Positions 1 to 7,438 of a DNA stretch of 12,499 bases are shown here, piece after piece. The stretch is from contig SMXJ01000003.1 in NCBI GenBank assembly GCA_004356305.1, forward strand, positions 1 through 12,499, given 5' to 3'. The notes beneath the pieces are model-generated. The model was not told where the DNA came from. It made no database searches and saw only the letters and a program-made list of their open reading frames with translations. Position 1 is the stretch's first letter, and every line of letters begins with the position of its first letter. Made by a program: the position numbers and the translations under genes. Source of the DNA: Bacteroidota bacterium. GTDB taxonomy: Bacteria > Bacteroidota > Bacteroidia > Flavobacteriales > Flavobacteriaceae.

Positions 1-467
1 AAGATGCCAATGGCTGTATAGGCAAATGCCAAAAAGAACAATCCTATATACGATCCTGTGGTGCTACCCACATCCCAATTAGCAGGGGGATTCCCGAGGT
101 CTGAAATAGTAAAAATATACAATAAGGTAGGCAAAAGAGCGATGGTTATAAGCAATACGGCCCCAAAGTACTTGCCAAGAATGATGTTTCGAATGGAAAT
201 AGGTTTGGTCAATAATAATTCCAAAGTCCCCATCTTTTTTTCTTCACTAAAGGACCGCATAGTAACAGCCGGAATAAGAAAAAGTAAGATCCATGGCGCT
301 AGTTCAAAAAATGCGGAGAGATCTGCGAATCCCATATCAAAAACGTTGTATTCACCGCTAAAGACCCAAAGAAACAATCCGTTGATCACCAGAAAAACTG
401 CGATCACCAAATATCCAATGGGACTGGCGAAGAAGGAGTTTATTTCTTTTTTAATTATGGCTAACAT
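1..467 (-). CDS. gldF: GldF, gliding motility ABC transporter permease (partial, N-terminal 155 residues)
   Basis: GldF is the inner-membrane permease that works with GldA (ATPase) and GldG in the ABC transporter linked to Bacteroidota gliding motility. The reading frame starts at ATG 465-467 and runs off the left edge, so the stop is outside the window. Seen in the translation: a short basic N-terminus, MLAIIKKEINSFFASPIGYL, a first membrane segment at about 19-36, FADLSAFFELAPW at 47-59, a second hydrophobic stretch leading into PAVTMRSFSEEKK (66-78), then GTLELLLTKPIS (80-91) and two more hydrophobic segments (about 101-120 and 139-155). The PAVTMRSFSEEK and TLELLLTKP blocks are those I know from GldF and related ABC-2 permeases. 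Full family length is about 240 residues, so roughly the last third is missing here. It starts 8 nt after the original stop of the upstream monooxygenase-like gene, so it was probably translationally coupled to it. Confidence 0.93.
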   Translation of the reverse strand, partial: MLAIIKKEINSFFASPIGYLVIAVFLVINGLFLWVFSGEYNVFDMGFADLSAFFELAPWILLFLIPAVTMRSFSEEKKMGTLELLLTKPISIRNIILGKYFGAVLLITIALLPTLLYIFTISDLGNPPANWDVGSTTGSYIGLFFLAFAYTAIGI

Positions 468-475
468 TAAATATT

Positions 476-772
476 TTAGTCTAATTGGTGAATTGTATCT
501 ACGCTCCGGACCTGCGCTTTAGAACGGAACATAGGCTTGGTTGTTGCACATATTTCCTTAAAAATCCGACTGTTTCGGTAATTTTACAGATCGATCTCAT
601 CCTCCCATTTGCTATAGGCAAAAAAGATGGTTCCGTCATTTTTATCCCGGTATAACTCTAAAAATAAACAACCTGTAAAATTGCGAATCTTCTCTTTTAA
701 AGTTTCAAAATTATCTAAAAATAAGCTGATATTCTCTTCAGCAAATTCCATTTTTACAATTCTTGTGAACAC
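476..772 (-). pseudogene. Small antibiotic-biosynthesis-monooxygenase (ABM)-like gene interrupted by an in-frame TAA
   Basis: The frame opens with GTG at 770-772 and encodes 62 residues beginning MFTRIVKMEF and ending WEDEIDL, then meets TAA at 584-586. With no change of frame, 35 more sense codons follow (583 to 479; NYRNSRIFKEICATTKPMF, then RSKAQVRSVDTIHQLD) before TAA at 476-478. The combined 98 codons match the usual length of about 95-100 residues for single-domain ABM (dimeric ferredoxin-like fold) proteins, where I recall a residue such as E before NYR. GAA to TAA or CAA to TAA would be one substitution. The upstream part alone lacks the last helix and strand. Family members are small cytosolic quinol or flavin-independent monooxygenase-like proteins, mostly of unknown substrate. 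The gene lies between the SAM-hydrolase gene and gldF in one orientation. The GTG start is also weak; ATG at codon 8 is an alternative. A sequencing error remains possible. Confidence 0.75.
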
Positions 773-780
773 TTTTTTTT

Positions 781-808
781 GGTTGTTAGTTAATGGTTGT
801 TGGTTGAT
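781..808. repeat. Short degenerate heptamer array (consensus GGTTGTT, four units)
   Basis: Four consecutive 7-nt units can be read: GGTTGTT, AGTTAAT, GGTTGTT and GGTTGAT. Units 1 and 3 are identical and the others differ at one to three positions. A possible fifth unit, AGTGGGT, is too diverged to count. The array lies 8 nt upstream of the GTG start of the monooxygenase-like gene on the minus strand, and 22 nt from the second, better preserved heptamer array. Confidence 0.6.
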
Positions 809-830
809 AGTGGGTGTATTATTTTAATTT

Positions 831-900
<70 letters not shown>

Positions 901-903
901 TGC

Positions 904-1734
904 TCACTCAAAATTAACCGTCACCGTATCCAAATATTCCAATCCGAATAAGGAAGAAGCGCTTCCTACGGTTTTCGGGTTACTTTTATAGATGGCCAAT
1001 TCCAAATAATTTGAAGAATTCCACAGCGCCAATTTCTTTCCGTCCTCTTCTCTTCGGTTTGCAGAAATGTCGAAATTAATAGCATCGCTATAATTATTAT
1101 GCACCGTCGAGAAGTTAGCCGTGCGGGCAGTAATCTTAAAGTCGCGTCCTTTACCAATTTTATCGAAAATATCCTTGGTGATATTGCTCACCACATTTCC
1201 GTAGTTGTCTATATAGATCACATTGCCGATCATCTGGTTTCCTTCAGCGTTTATTACTGGTTTTATTCCAGTGAGTTGTTTTATTTCAGTAATCGTTTTT
1301 CCGATCACCTCCAATGTACCGCCGCGAGCGAGGTGGCACGCCACTTTGACAAATACATCCAAAACGGGAAAATTGGTTTCTACCCGATCATGGATATTGA
1401 TTTCAACAATTTTTTCAGGATTGATCTCGGAGGCCAACATCGAAATGATACCGTTGTTGGCACATACAAAGTAATGACCGTCCAACAAAACAGCTATATG
1501 TCGATTCTCCGGATTCAATTCACTGTCTATTCCTATGATGTGTATGGTCCCGGGTGGAAAACTTCTGTAAGCATTTTGAATGATATATGCCGCCTCAGTA
1601 ATATGAAAAGGAGAAATGGAATGAGAGATATCAACAATCTTAATGGTATCCATCTCACTGTATATTGCCCCTTTAACCGCACCTACATAGTGATCTTTCT
1701 CTCCGAAATCGGTAGTTAATGTGACAAATGGCAT
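904..1734 (-). CDS. SAM hydroxide adenosyltransferase (SAM hydrolase, DUF62 family)
   Basis: The family hydrolyses S-adenosylmethionine to adenosine and methionine in the cytosol and is related to fluorinase and chlorinase. The 276-residue protein has the family length and start (MPFVTLTTDFG). Visible motifs are TTDFG at 7-11, a GIDSELNPENRH block at 68-79 with D70 and R78 as candidate active-site residues, ANNG at 92-95, CHLARGG at 133-139 and the C-terminal-domain loop IDNYGNVVSNI at 175-185. Where I remember TFHGRD in archaeal and Thermotoga members, this protein has NFPVLD (121-126), so the catalytic histidine of those enzymes is not at that place; the Bacteroidota subgroup may differ. 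It is the first gene of a leftward unit that continues through the heptamer arrays to the broken monooxygenase gene and gldF. A -7 box at 1771-1778 probably drives it. Confidence 0.88.
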   Translation of the reverse strand: MPFVTLTTDFGEKDHYVGAVKGAIYSEMDTIKIVDISHSISPFHITEAAYIIQNAYRSFPPGTIHIIGIDSELNPENRHIAVLLDGHYFVCANNGIISMLASEINPEKIVEINIHDRVETNFPVLDVFVKVACHLARGGTLEVIGKTITEIKQLTGIKPVINAEGNQMIGNVIYIDNYGNVVSNITKDIFDKIGKGRDFKITARTANFSTVHNNYSDAINFDISANRREEDGKKLALWNSSNYLELAIYKSNPKTVGSASSLFGLEYLDTVTVNFE

Positions 1735-1756
1735 TCGTTAATTGTTGATATTTTGT

Positions 1757-1789
1757 TTGAACTACTCCTACAAAAATAGGTTACTTTTG
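1757..1789 (+). promoter_or_regulatory. Candidate promoter for phoH-purC
   Basis: TTG at 1757-1759 and TACTTTTG (TAnnTTTG) at 1782-1789 are separated by 22 nt, at the long end of what is accepted for Bacteroidota sigma-ABfr promoters. Transcription would begin near 1795, leaving about 50 nt before the TTG start of phoH. The -7 box is 3 nt from the oppositely directed -7 box of the SAM-hydrolase operon. Confidence 0.45.
1771..1778 (-). promoter_or_regulatory. Candidate -7 box for the SAM-hydrolase / gldF operon
   Basis: On the minus strand the sequence reads TATTTTTG, an exact match to the Bacteroidota -7 consensus TAnnTTTG, 36 nt ahead of the ATG at 1734. I see no TTG at the right distance for a -33 element, so the promoter is incomplete by consensus. 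Confidence 0.45.
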
Positions 1790-1844
1790 TGAGTAGAAAA
1801 ACTATATTTACATTAGTTTCTTAACAATATAAATAACACCGCTT

Positions 1845-2798
1845 TTGAACGAACTTATCATTGAACTTGTCGAGATCAGTCCTCGCGAATTTTTCGGACT
1901 CCAAAACTCTAATATTGATTTACTTAAAAAATATTTTCCCAAGCTAAAAATCGTTGCAAGAGGAAGCAAGATCAAAGCTTATGGCGATGAAGATATCCTT
2001 GAGGAATTCGATAAACGCCTGACAATGTTACTGAGGCATTTTGCCGATTACAATAAATTGGATGAAAACGATATCGATCGCATATTACAAAGTGAAAGTT
2101 CCGCAGATTATGAAACGAGTGCGAGCAGCGGGGAGGTGTTAGTGCACGGGGTAAGTGGAAAACTGATCAAGGCTCAAACCGCCAATCAGCGTAAAATGGT
2201 TGAATTGACCAAAAAATATGATATGGTTTTTGCGATTGGTCCCGCCGGTACCGGAAAAACTTATACAGCTGTGGCACTGGCGATAAAAGCATTGAAGGAA
2301 AAGCAAGTCCGTCGGATCATTTTAACCCGTCCCGCAGTTGAAGCGGGAGAGAATCTTGGGTTTCTTCCCGGCGATCTGAAAGAAAAATTAGACCCTTATA
2401 TGCAACCGTTGTATGATGCCTTGCGAGACATGATTCCCTTCGAGAAGCTGGAATCCTTCATTGAAAAAGGCGTGATACAAATTGCACCCATGGCGTTTAT
2501 GCGAGGACGCACATTAGATAATGCTTTTGTTATTCTTGACGAAGCTCAAAATACGACTCACGCCCAAATGAAAATGTTCCTGACCCGTATGGGAAATAAT
2601 GCAAAGTTTATGATCACAGGGGATCCGAGTCAGATTGATCTGCCACGACGTATGATCTCTGGATTGAAGGAAATAATGATCATTCTGAAAAATGTTGAGG
2701 GTGTTGGCATGGTTTATTTGGACGATAAGGATGTGATGCGTCACAAACTTGTGAAAAGAGTGATCGCGGCTTATAAGGATATTGAAACCAGAAACTAG
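1845..2798 (+). CDS. phoH: PhoH family ATPase / RNA-binding protein
   Basis: PhoH-like proteins are cytosolic P-loop ATPases related to superfamily 1 helicases, with roles in RNA metabolism and phosphate or stress response. The 317-residue protein has the usual length. Residues 1-100 form the N-terminal domain (KHL/KH-like, including LKIVARGSKIKAYG at 34-47). The ATPase domain follows with Walker A GPAGTGKT at 132-139, LTRPAVEAGENLGFLPGD at 160-177, Walker B VILDEAQN at 229-236 and TGDPSQIDLP near 258-267. The start is TTG at 1845-1847: it gives MNELIIEL, the beginning I know from relatives, and no ATG lies nearby. The stop is followed 28 nt later by the ATG of purC, so the two are probably cotranscribed. 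Family identity is sure; the precise cellular role is not. Confidence 0.95.
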   Translation: MNELIIELVEISPREFFGLQNSNIDLLKKYFPKLKIVARGSKIKAYGDEDILEEFDKRLTMLLRHFADYNKLDENDIDRILQSESSADYETSASSGEVLVHGVSGKLIKAQTANQRKMVELTKKYDMVFAIGPAGTGKTYTAVALAIKALKEKQVRRIILTRPAVEAGENLGFLPGDLKEKLDPYMQPLYDALRDMIPFEKLESFIEKGVIQIAPMAFMRGRTLDNAFVILDEAQNTTHAQMKMFLTRMGNNAKFMITGDPSQIDLPRRMISGLKEIMIILKNVEGVGMVYLDDKDVMRHKLVKRVIAAYKDIETRN

Positions 2799-2826
2799 AT
2801 ATTCAGAATTACATTTCTATTCAAAA

Positions 2827-3777
2827 ATGAACAATACCATAACCGATACCAACTTTAACTTTCCGGGTCAAAAAGCGGTATACAAAGGGAAGGTTCGTGA
2901 AGTTTATACCCTGGAAAATGATGTACTCGTAATGGTGGCCACGGATCGTTTGAGTGCGTTCGATGTGGTGATGCCAAAGGGAATACCCTATAAAGGCCAG
3001 ATCCTTAATCAGATCGCTACTAAGATGATGCTGGCCACCGAGGATCTGGTGCCAAATTGGTTAACGGCGACGCCCGATCCAAATGTGGCTGTGGGAGAGG
3101 CCTGCGAGCCATTTAAAGTGGAAATGGTAATCCGTGGTTATATGAGCGGTCATGCGGCTCGTGAATACAAAGCCGGTCGGAGATCGATTTGCGGAATACC
3201 AATGCCCGACCGAATGAAGGAAAATGATAAATTTCCTGAACCTATCATCACTCCGGCTACCAAGGCTGAAGCAGGCGATCATGACGAAGACATTTCGAGA
3301 GGGGATATTCTAAAACGCGGAATCATTTCAGAAGAAGACTATCTGATGTTGGAAGATTACACCCGAAAGTTATTCCAGCGCGGAACTGAAATTGCCGCCA
3401 AACGCGGGCTCATATTAGTGGATACCAAATATGAGTTCGGAAAGACCAGGGAAGGAAAAATTGTACTCATCGACGAGATCCATACTCCGGATTCATCTCG
3501 TTATTTTTATGCCGAAGGTTATTCAGAAAGACAGGAAAAAGACAAAGCCCAAAAGCAATTGTCCAAGGAATTTGTTCGTCAGTGGCTAATTTCTAACGGC
3601 TTTCAGGGTTTGGAAGGGCAGGAGGTGCCATATATGAGCGATGAATATATCGGGATGGTTTCCGAGAGATATATCGAACTCTATGAGAACATATCTGCCG
3701 AGAAATTTGTAAAGGCCGATGTTTCTGATATTCAGGAGAGGATCGAAAAGAACGTACTGCAATTTCTTCAGCAGTAA
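2827..3777 (+). CDS. purC: Phosphoribosylaminoimidazole-succinocarboxamide synthase (SAICAR synthase)
   Basis: PurC joins CAIR and aspartate with ATP to give SAICAR in de novo purine synthesis, in the cytosol. With the ATG at 2827 the protein is 316 residues, the longer form of the family. Motifs in order are KGKVREVY (20-27) in the nucleotide-binding lobe, DRLSAFDVVMP (40-50), GYMSGHAAREYKAG (104-117) in the CAIR/aspartate site, LILVDTKYEFG (195-205) and DEIHTPDSSRYF (216-227). An upstream in-frame TTG at 2782 would add 15 residues and overlap the end of phoH; the ATG is preferred because relatives begin close to NTITDTNFNFP. Only 6 nt separate its stop from the stop of the converging leftward gene, and no hairpin terminator is visible between them, so the two transcripts may overlap at their 3' ends. 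Confidence 0.96.
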   Translation: MNNTITDTNFNFPGQKAVYKGKVREVYTLENDVLVMVATDRLSAFDVVMPKGIPYKGQILNQIATKMMLATEDLVPNWLTATPDPNVAVGEACEPFKVEMVIRGYMSGHAAREYKAGRRSICGIPMPDRMKENDKFPEPIITPATKAEAGDHDEDISRGDILKRGIISEEDYLMLEDYTRKLFQRGTEIAAKRGLILVDTKYEFGKTREGKIVLIDEIHTPDSSRYFYAEGYSERQEKDKAQKQLSKEFVRQWLISNGFQGLEGQEVPYMSDEYIGMVSERYIELYENISAEKFVKADVSDIQERIEKNVLQFLQQ

Positions 3778-3783
3778 ACCGTC

Positions 3784-5052
3784 CTAACGATCTTTAAAAT
3801 TGAAATTATACACATAACCCAGACTTAGCTCTGTATAATCTGCCTGGCCGAGATTAGAATTTAAATGAAAGGCGAAGAATACATTATTTTTCGGATCCTT
3901 GTTATTTCCTATCAGATAGTACTTGATCCCCATACGAGTGGAGATCAATTTTTTTAATTTATATTTAGTATTATATTCTCCCAATACTGCATTGTCCGGA
4001 TAGTCCCTGGGAAGATAAGACCAACCCTGATTAATTCTCCAATCTATATTATATCCGGGTTTGTGAAGGTTAAAACCTATCTGTACTTCCATCCCAATAT
4101 GATTCAGCAATACTTCCCCTGATACCAAAAGGCCAATATTGGAAGCATACCACCACGGATTTTCTTTGTAATGATCAAATTCCTCCCCATCCTGGACCAA
4201 TCTTTCATTGTCTACTATATAATTATAATAATTCTGATAAAATCTGTAATAAAATCCCACGCCTAGCTTAAAGGTCCTGTTCAATATCTTTCCGTATTCT
4301 CCCGAAATAATATAAACGGGCTCTTTCTCATTGAACTCCGGAGGTTTGGAAAGAACATTATTCCCATATCCCCCGCGAAATGATACATAACTGGAGATAC
4401 TTCGGGTAAAATCTTCTTTTATAAATGCCGCTGCCCTTTTGTTTGTCTCTTCCGAATCTTTCAGATCGGCGGAAAGACTGACCAAAAATGAATTTAATCC
4501 TTGATTAGGTAAGCGTGTGTGACCATTGGAATGATGAAAATAACCTACTCCCATTCGCCAATCTACCTTATCACCCGAAATTAGCTGATAATGCATAAAC
4601 ATCCGAACTGACCAGGTGAGATCTGTAGTAATTCCCTGATTATTAGGATTGGTTAAAGAATCGTATTTTTTTGTGAAATAAGAACCCCCCATTCCAACCT
4701 GAATTTTCAAGTTCTTCTTTCTAAAAACATTGAATTCAAAAAAGGGCAATATCGTTATAGCACCTCCCAAACTATCCTTATTCCCAAAATCGGCAAACCC
4801 AATACTTATACCCGTTCTGGGACCCTTTAGTCGCTGTGCCCATTCCTGGGGATTGAAATCATGTTCCCAGCCTAAATTGAGGATGGCTCTGGTTTGGAGT
4901 CCGTGTTCGACAAAGTTCTTGTTGGCATCTGCTGTGATTCCCACCAACACTTCAGGAGTGATAACGAAGTCGGTTTTTTTCTCATGGTCCTTTTCCTGGG
5001 AAAAAAGAAAAAATGGCAGTAAAAATATAAAAGCGGTTAGTTGATGTCTCAT
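3784..5052 (-). CDS. PagL-like acyloxyacyl hydrolase homologue (outer-membrane beta-barrel)
   Basis: The 422-residue protein begins with a signal peptide (MRHQLTAFIFLLPFFLFSQ, cleavage near 18-20). It continues with many alternating aromatic/hydrophobic strands and ends LGYVYNFNFKDR with aromatic residues near the C-terminus, as expected of an outer-membrane barrel. The motif YFHHSNGHTRLPNQGLN at 171-187 aligns residue for residue with the active-site segment of PagL lipid A 3-O-deacylase as I remember it: H173 and S175 match the catalytic His and Ser, while the catalytic Glu position is N187. PagL itself is about 150-185 residues, so this is the long form found in Bacteroidota, and the extra strands suggest a larger barrel. 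The likely role is hydrolysis of an acyl ester in the outer leaflet, perhaps on lipid A, but the substrate is not shown by the sequence. It diverges from the symporter gene and converges on purC. Confidence 0.72.
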   Translation of the reverse strand: MRHQLTAFIFLLPFFLFSQEKDHEKKTDFVITPEVLVGITADANKNFVEHGLQTRAILNLGWEHDFNPQEWAQRLKGPRTGISIGFADFGNKDSLGGAITILPFFEFNVFRKKNLKIQVGMGGSYFTKKYDSLTNPNNQGITTDLTWSVRMFMHYQLISGDKVDWRMGVGYFHHSNGHTRLPNQGLNSFLVSLSADLKDSEETNKRAAAFIKEDFTRSISSYVSFRGGYGNNVLSKPPEFNEKEPVYIISGEYGKILNRTFKLGVGFYYRFYQNYYNYIVDNERLVQDGEEFDHYKENPWWYASNIGLLVSGEVLLNHIGMEVQIGFNLHKPGYNIDWRINQGWSYLPRDYPDNAVLGEYNTKYKLKKLISTRMGIKYYLIGNNKDPKNNVFFAFHLNSNLGQADYTELSLGYVYNFNFKDR

Positions 5053-5118
5053 TTACACTACAAATAAAATCAAATGAATTGAATTTCAAAATTTAAATTA
5101 CATTAGATATATCAAATC
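5053..5118. promoter_or_regulatory. Short divergent promoter region, weak matches on both strands
   Basis: This very AT-rich 66-nt gap must hold both starts. Rightward, TTG at 5079-5081 and TACATTAG at 5099-5106 (one mismatch to TAnnTTTG) are 17 nt apart. Leftward, the minus strand has TTG at 5089-5087 and TTTATTTG at 5068-5061 (one mismatch), 18 nt apart. Both would leave leaders shorter than about 10 nt. The two promoters would overlap. Confidence 0.28.
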
Positions 5119-6507
5119 ATGAATTTGAAAACACTCGAAAATCTTATTTCTGAATTATCCGACATTGCCTGGGGACTGCCCTTATTGATCATTTTAATCG
5201 GAGGTGGCCTGTATCTGTTGGTGCGTATCCGATTTCTACCTTTTTGGTATTTATTCCACGCCATCGCCATTCTAAGAGGCAAGTATGATAATGACAAAGA
5301 CGAGGGGGAGATAAGCCATTTTCAGGCATTGACCACAGCACTCTCCGCAACCGTAGGGATGGGCAATATCGCCGGTGTGGCTGTCGCTATTGCAATAGGA
5401 GGCCCGGGAGCCGTTTTCTGGATGTGGGTGAGTGCCGTTATCGGGATGTCAACAAAATTCTTTACCGCTACTCTGGCTGTCATGTTCCGCGGAAAAGATA
5501 GCGAAGGAAAAACTCAGGGGGGCCCTATGTACTTTATCATGGAAGGGTTGGGTAAAAAGTGGAAACCCCTGGCAATTTTCTTTAGTATTTCAGGACTTAT
5601 AGGAGCCCTGCCCGTATTCAATGTCAACCAACTAACGCAGGCCATAAACGATATCGTATTGAAACCGGCAGGAATATACGACGGATTTATAAGCGACCTA
5701 ACCATCGGGATCGTCCTGGCTGCCATCACCGCATTTGTGATCTTAGGCGGACTTTCACGTATCAGTAAAATTGCAGAAAAACTGGTACCATCTATGGTGG
5801 GTTTGTACTTTATTCTGGTGCTTATTATTTTGGGAATTTATAGTGATGTGGTACCTCATTATTTCAAGTTGATCATCACCGATGCGTTTTCAGCCTCCTT
5901 CTTTGAGGGGGATGCTTTTTTGGGTGGCGTTGTAGGTGGACTCATATTATTAGGTATTAAGCGTGGAGCTTTTTCAAATGAAGCAGGGATAGGTACAGCA
6001 CCGATGGCCCATGGTGCGGCTAAGACAAATGAACCCATTCGTGAGGGGTTGGTGGCAATGTTAGGCCCGGCTATCGATACGTTGGTCGTTTGCACGCTGA
6101 CCGCACTGGCAATTTTGGTTACCGGGGTCTGGGAATCCAGCGATACCAATGGGGTTTCTCTAACCGCCACCGCCTTTCAAACAGCGTTACCTGTATATGG
6201 TAAATATGGATTATTGCTTTGTATTGTAATTTTTAGTATTTCATCACTATTCTCTTATTCTTATTACGGCACCAAATGCATGTCATTTTTATTCGGTGCG
6301 AAGAACAAGTTTATTTACAACTATTTCTATATCGGAAGTATTATCATAGGAGCGACAACTACCCTGGAAATGATGCTGGGCCTCATCGATAGTTTCTTTG
6401 CTTTCATGGCCATCCCAACCATGACAGCAACCTTGATCCTGGCACCACGAGTGGTTAAAGAAGCCAGGATTTATTTCAGCAAACTAAAGAATGGTAATTT
6501 TAATTAG
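5119..6507 (+). CDS. AGCS family sodium:alanine/amino acid symporter
   Basis: Members of the alanine-or-glycine:cation symporter family import small neutral amino acids with Na+ across the inner membrane. The 462-residue protein is of normal length, with about ten to eleven hydrophobic segments by eye. Signature blocks are GMGNIAGVA (80-88), IGGPGAVFWMW (93-103), QGGPMYFI (133-140) and the highly typical IKRGAFSNEAGIGTAPMAHG (280-299). Substrate preference between alanine, glycine and others cannot be read from the sequence. The ATG at 5119 gives a short cytoplasmic or amphipathic lead-in (MNLKTLENLISELSDIAWG) like that of relatives. Its stop (TAG 6505-6507) overlaps by 8 bp the end of the leftward SGNH-like gene. 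There is no room for an independent terminator before that gene, so convergent transcription is expected. Confidence 0.93.
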   Translation: MNLKTLENLISELSDIAWGLPLLIILIGGGLYLLVRIRFLPFWYLFHAIAILRGKYDNDKDEGEISHFQALTTALSATVGMGNIAGVAVAIAIGGPGAVFWMWVSAVIGMSTKFFTATLAVMFRGKDSEGKTQGGPMYFIMEGLGKKWKPLAIFFSISGLIGALPVFNVNQLTQAINDIVLKPAGIYDGFISDLTIGIVLAAITAFVILGGLSRISKIAEKLVPSMVGLYFILVLIILGIYSDVVPHYFKLIITDAFSASFFEGDAFLGGVVGGLILLGIKRGAFSNEAGIGTAPMAHGAAKTNEPIREGLVAMLGPAIDTLVVCTLTALAILVTGVWESSDTNGVSLTATAFQTALPVYGKYGLLLCIVIFSISSLFSYSYYGTKCMSFLFGAKNKFIYNYFYIGSIIIGATTTLEMMLGLIDSFFAFMAIPTMTATLILAPRVVKEARIYFSKLKNGNFN

Positions 6508-7438
6508 GGCTTTTCAACAGAACATTTAACCAGGCGGTGAATTTTTTAGCTCCACCGGGATTTAAATGACTCTGATTCCAATAGTCTTTTACCTGAAAAA
6601 GGACGGTGTCGGTCTCCAGGTCCAATAATTTTACATTTCGGTATTTCTGAAGGACATCAGCAATTACACTGTCCCGGCGCCGTAAAATTCCAGGATTCTT
6701 CTTGGCGTGATAGGTTTTGTACATCGGCAGTTTCGTCAAGATCACGACCAGCTCCTTTTCACTTAAATAATCGAGCATTTCATAAAATAACCGGGTGTTG
6801 ATAGCGAAGATATTGAGATTGGGTTCCGTATTGATCTTAAAACGGGGCATGTTGGCGATTTTCTCCACATCGTGATCTAACATCTTGAATTGTCCCTGGT
6901 AGTTTTCAGTATTAAACCCATGATGATTGAACTTTACGACCCTGTTCTTTTTAATATACCACTCATTGATTTTTTCTGAAAAAAAGCGTGGATTTGACAA
7001 ATAGACAAGCCTGTCCTTAAAGTAGGTGTTGCGCTCATAACAATTAACATCGTAGTACTTCAGGTATAAAGCGTTTTTCCAAAAATCCTTACCGTTATGA
7101 GGCAGTTCAAAGTGGCTGTAAGAAACCTCAATGATCACCGTTTTTAGATCGTGTAATTTTGGCTCAAAATCCTTGAGCAGTTTAAAATCGGTGTCGTGAT
7201 GTTGATCGCCTGATGCTAAATTCAATGTTGGGGAATCCAACCATTCGGGGTTCACGGCACTTTGAATTTGGGAGGAACCTAATATTAAAGTTTCGAACTT
7301 ATCATTTGTCCTTTTAATATATTCTTGATTCGCTTTAATAGCAGTAGGCAAACTCAATGACAAATATTCCATCGCCATGAAGCCTGCTACCACCGGCAGG
7401 AAAAACAAAAGGCAATATGTCAGAAACTTACGTTGCAT
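6500..7438 (-). CDS. SGNH-hydrolase-like protein, membrane-anchored partner of the MBOAT acyltransferase
   Basis: The 312-residue protein has one N-terminal hydrophobic segment (about 5-23), so it is probably anchored in the inner membrane with the rest in the periplasm. A LILGSSQIQSAVNP block at 51-64 resembles the first SGNH block as found in DltD- and AlgJ/AlgX-like proteins, with S56 the probable nucleophile. Near the end, NQSHLNPGGAKKF (288-300) resembles the block V D-x-x-H, with H291 as candidate catalytic His but N288 where Asp is usual. Its ATG follows the MBOAT stop with no intervening base, so the two are translationally coupled. The pairing with MBOAT is the classic layout for O-acylation of an exported polymer: MBOAT moves the acyl group across the membrane and the SGNH protein passes it to the substrate. 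I do not recognise a named family. Confidence 0.7.
   Translation of the reverse strand: MQRKFLTYCLLFFLPVVAGFMAMEYLSLSLPTAIKANQEYIKRTNDKFETLILGSSQIQSAVNPEWLDSPTLNLASGDQHHDTDFKLLKDFEPKLHDLKTVIIEVSYSHFELPHNGKDFWKNALYLKYYDVNCYERNTYFKDRLVYLSNPRFFSEKINEWYIKKNRVVKFNHHGFNTENYQGQFKMLDHDVEKIANMPRFKINTEPNLNIFAINTRLFYEMLDYLSEKELVVILTKLPMYKTYHAKKNPGILRRRDSVIADVLQKYRNVKLLDLETDTVLFQVKDYWNQSHLNPGGAKKFTAWLNVLLKSPN

Noticed and set aside
58..522. 154-codon open frame on the plus strand
   Set aside because: It is antisense to gldF and the monooxygenase tail, both of which show clear family motifs on the minus strand; its own translation is basic and low in recognisable features.
584..586. Selenocysteine or other programmed recoding at the in-frame stop
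   Set aside because: The codon is TAA, not TGA, and no recoding structure is evident; mutation or base error is simpler.
1099..1719. 206-codon plus-strand open frame
   Set aside because: It lies entirely antisense to the SAM-hydrolase gene, whose motifs and length fit a known family; this frame has none.
2782..2826. TTG start giving purC 15 extra residues
   Set aside because: It overlaps the end of phoH, and the ATG at 2827 gives the N-terminus expected for the family.
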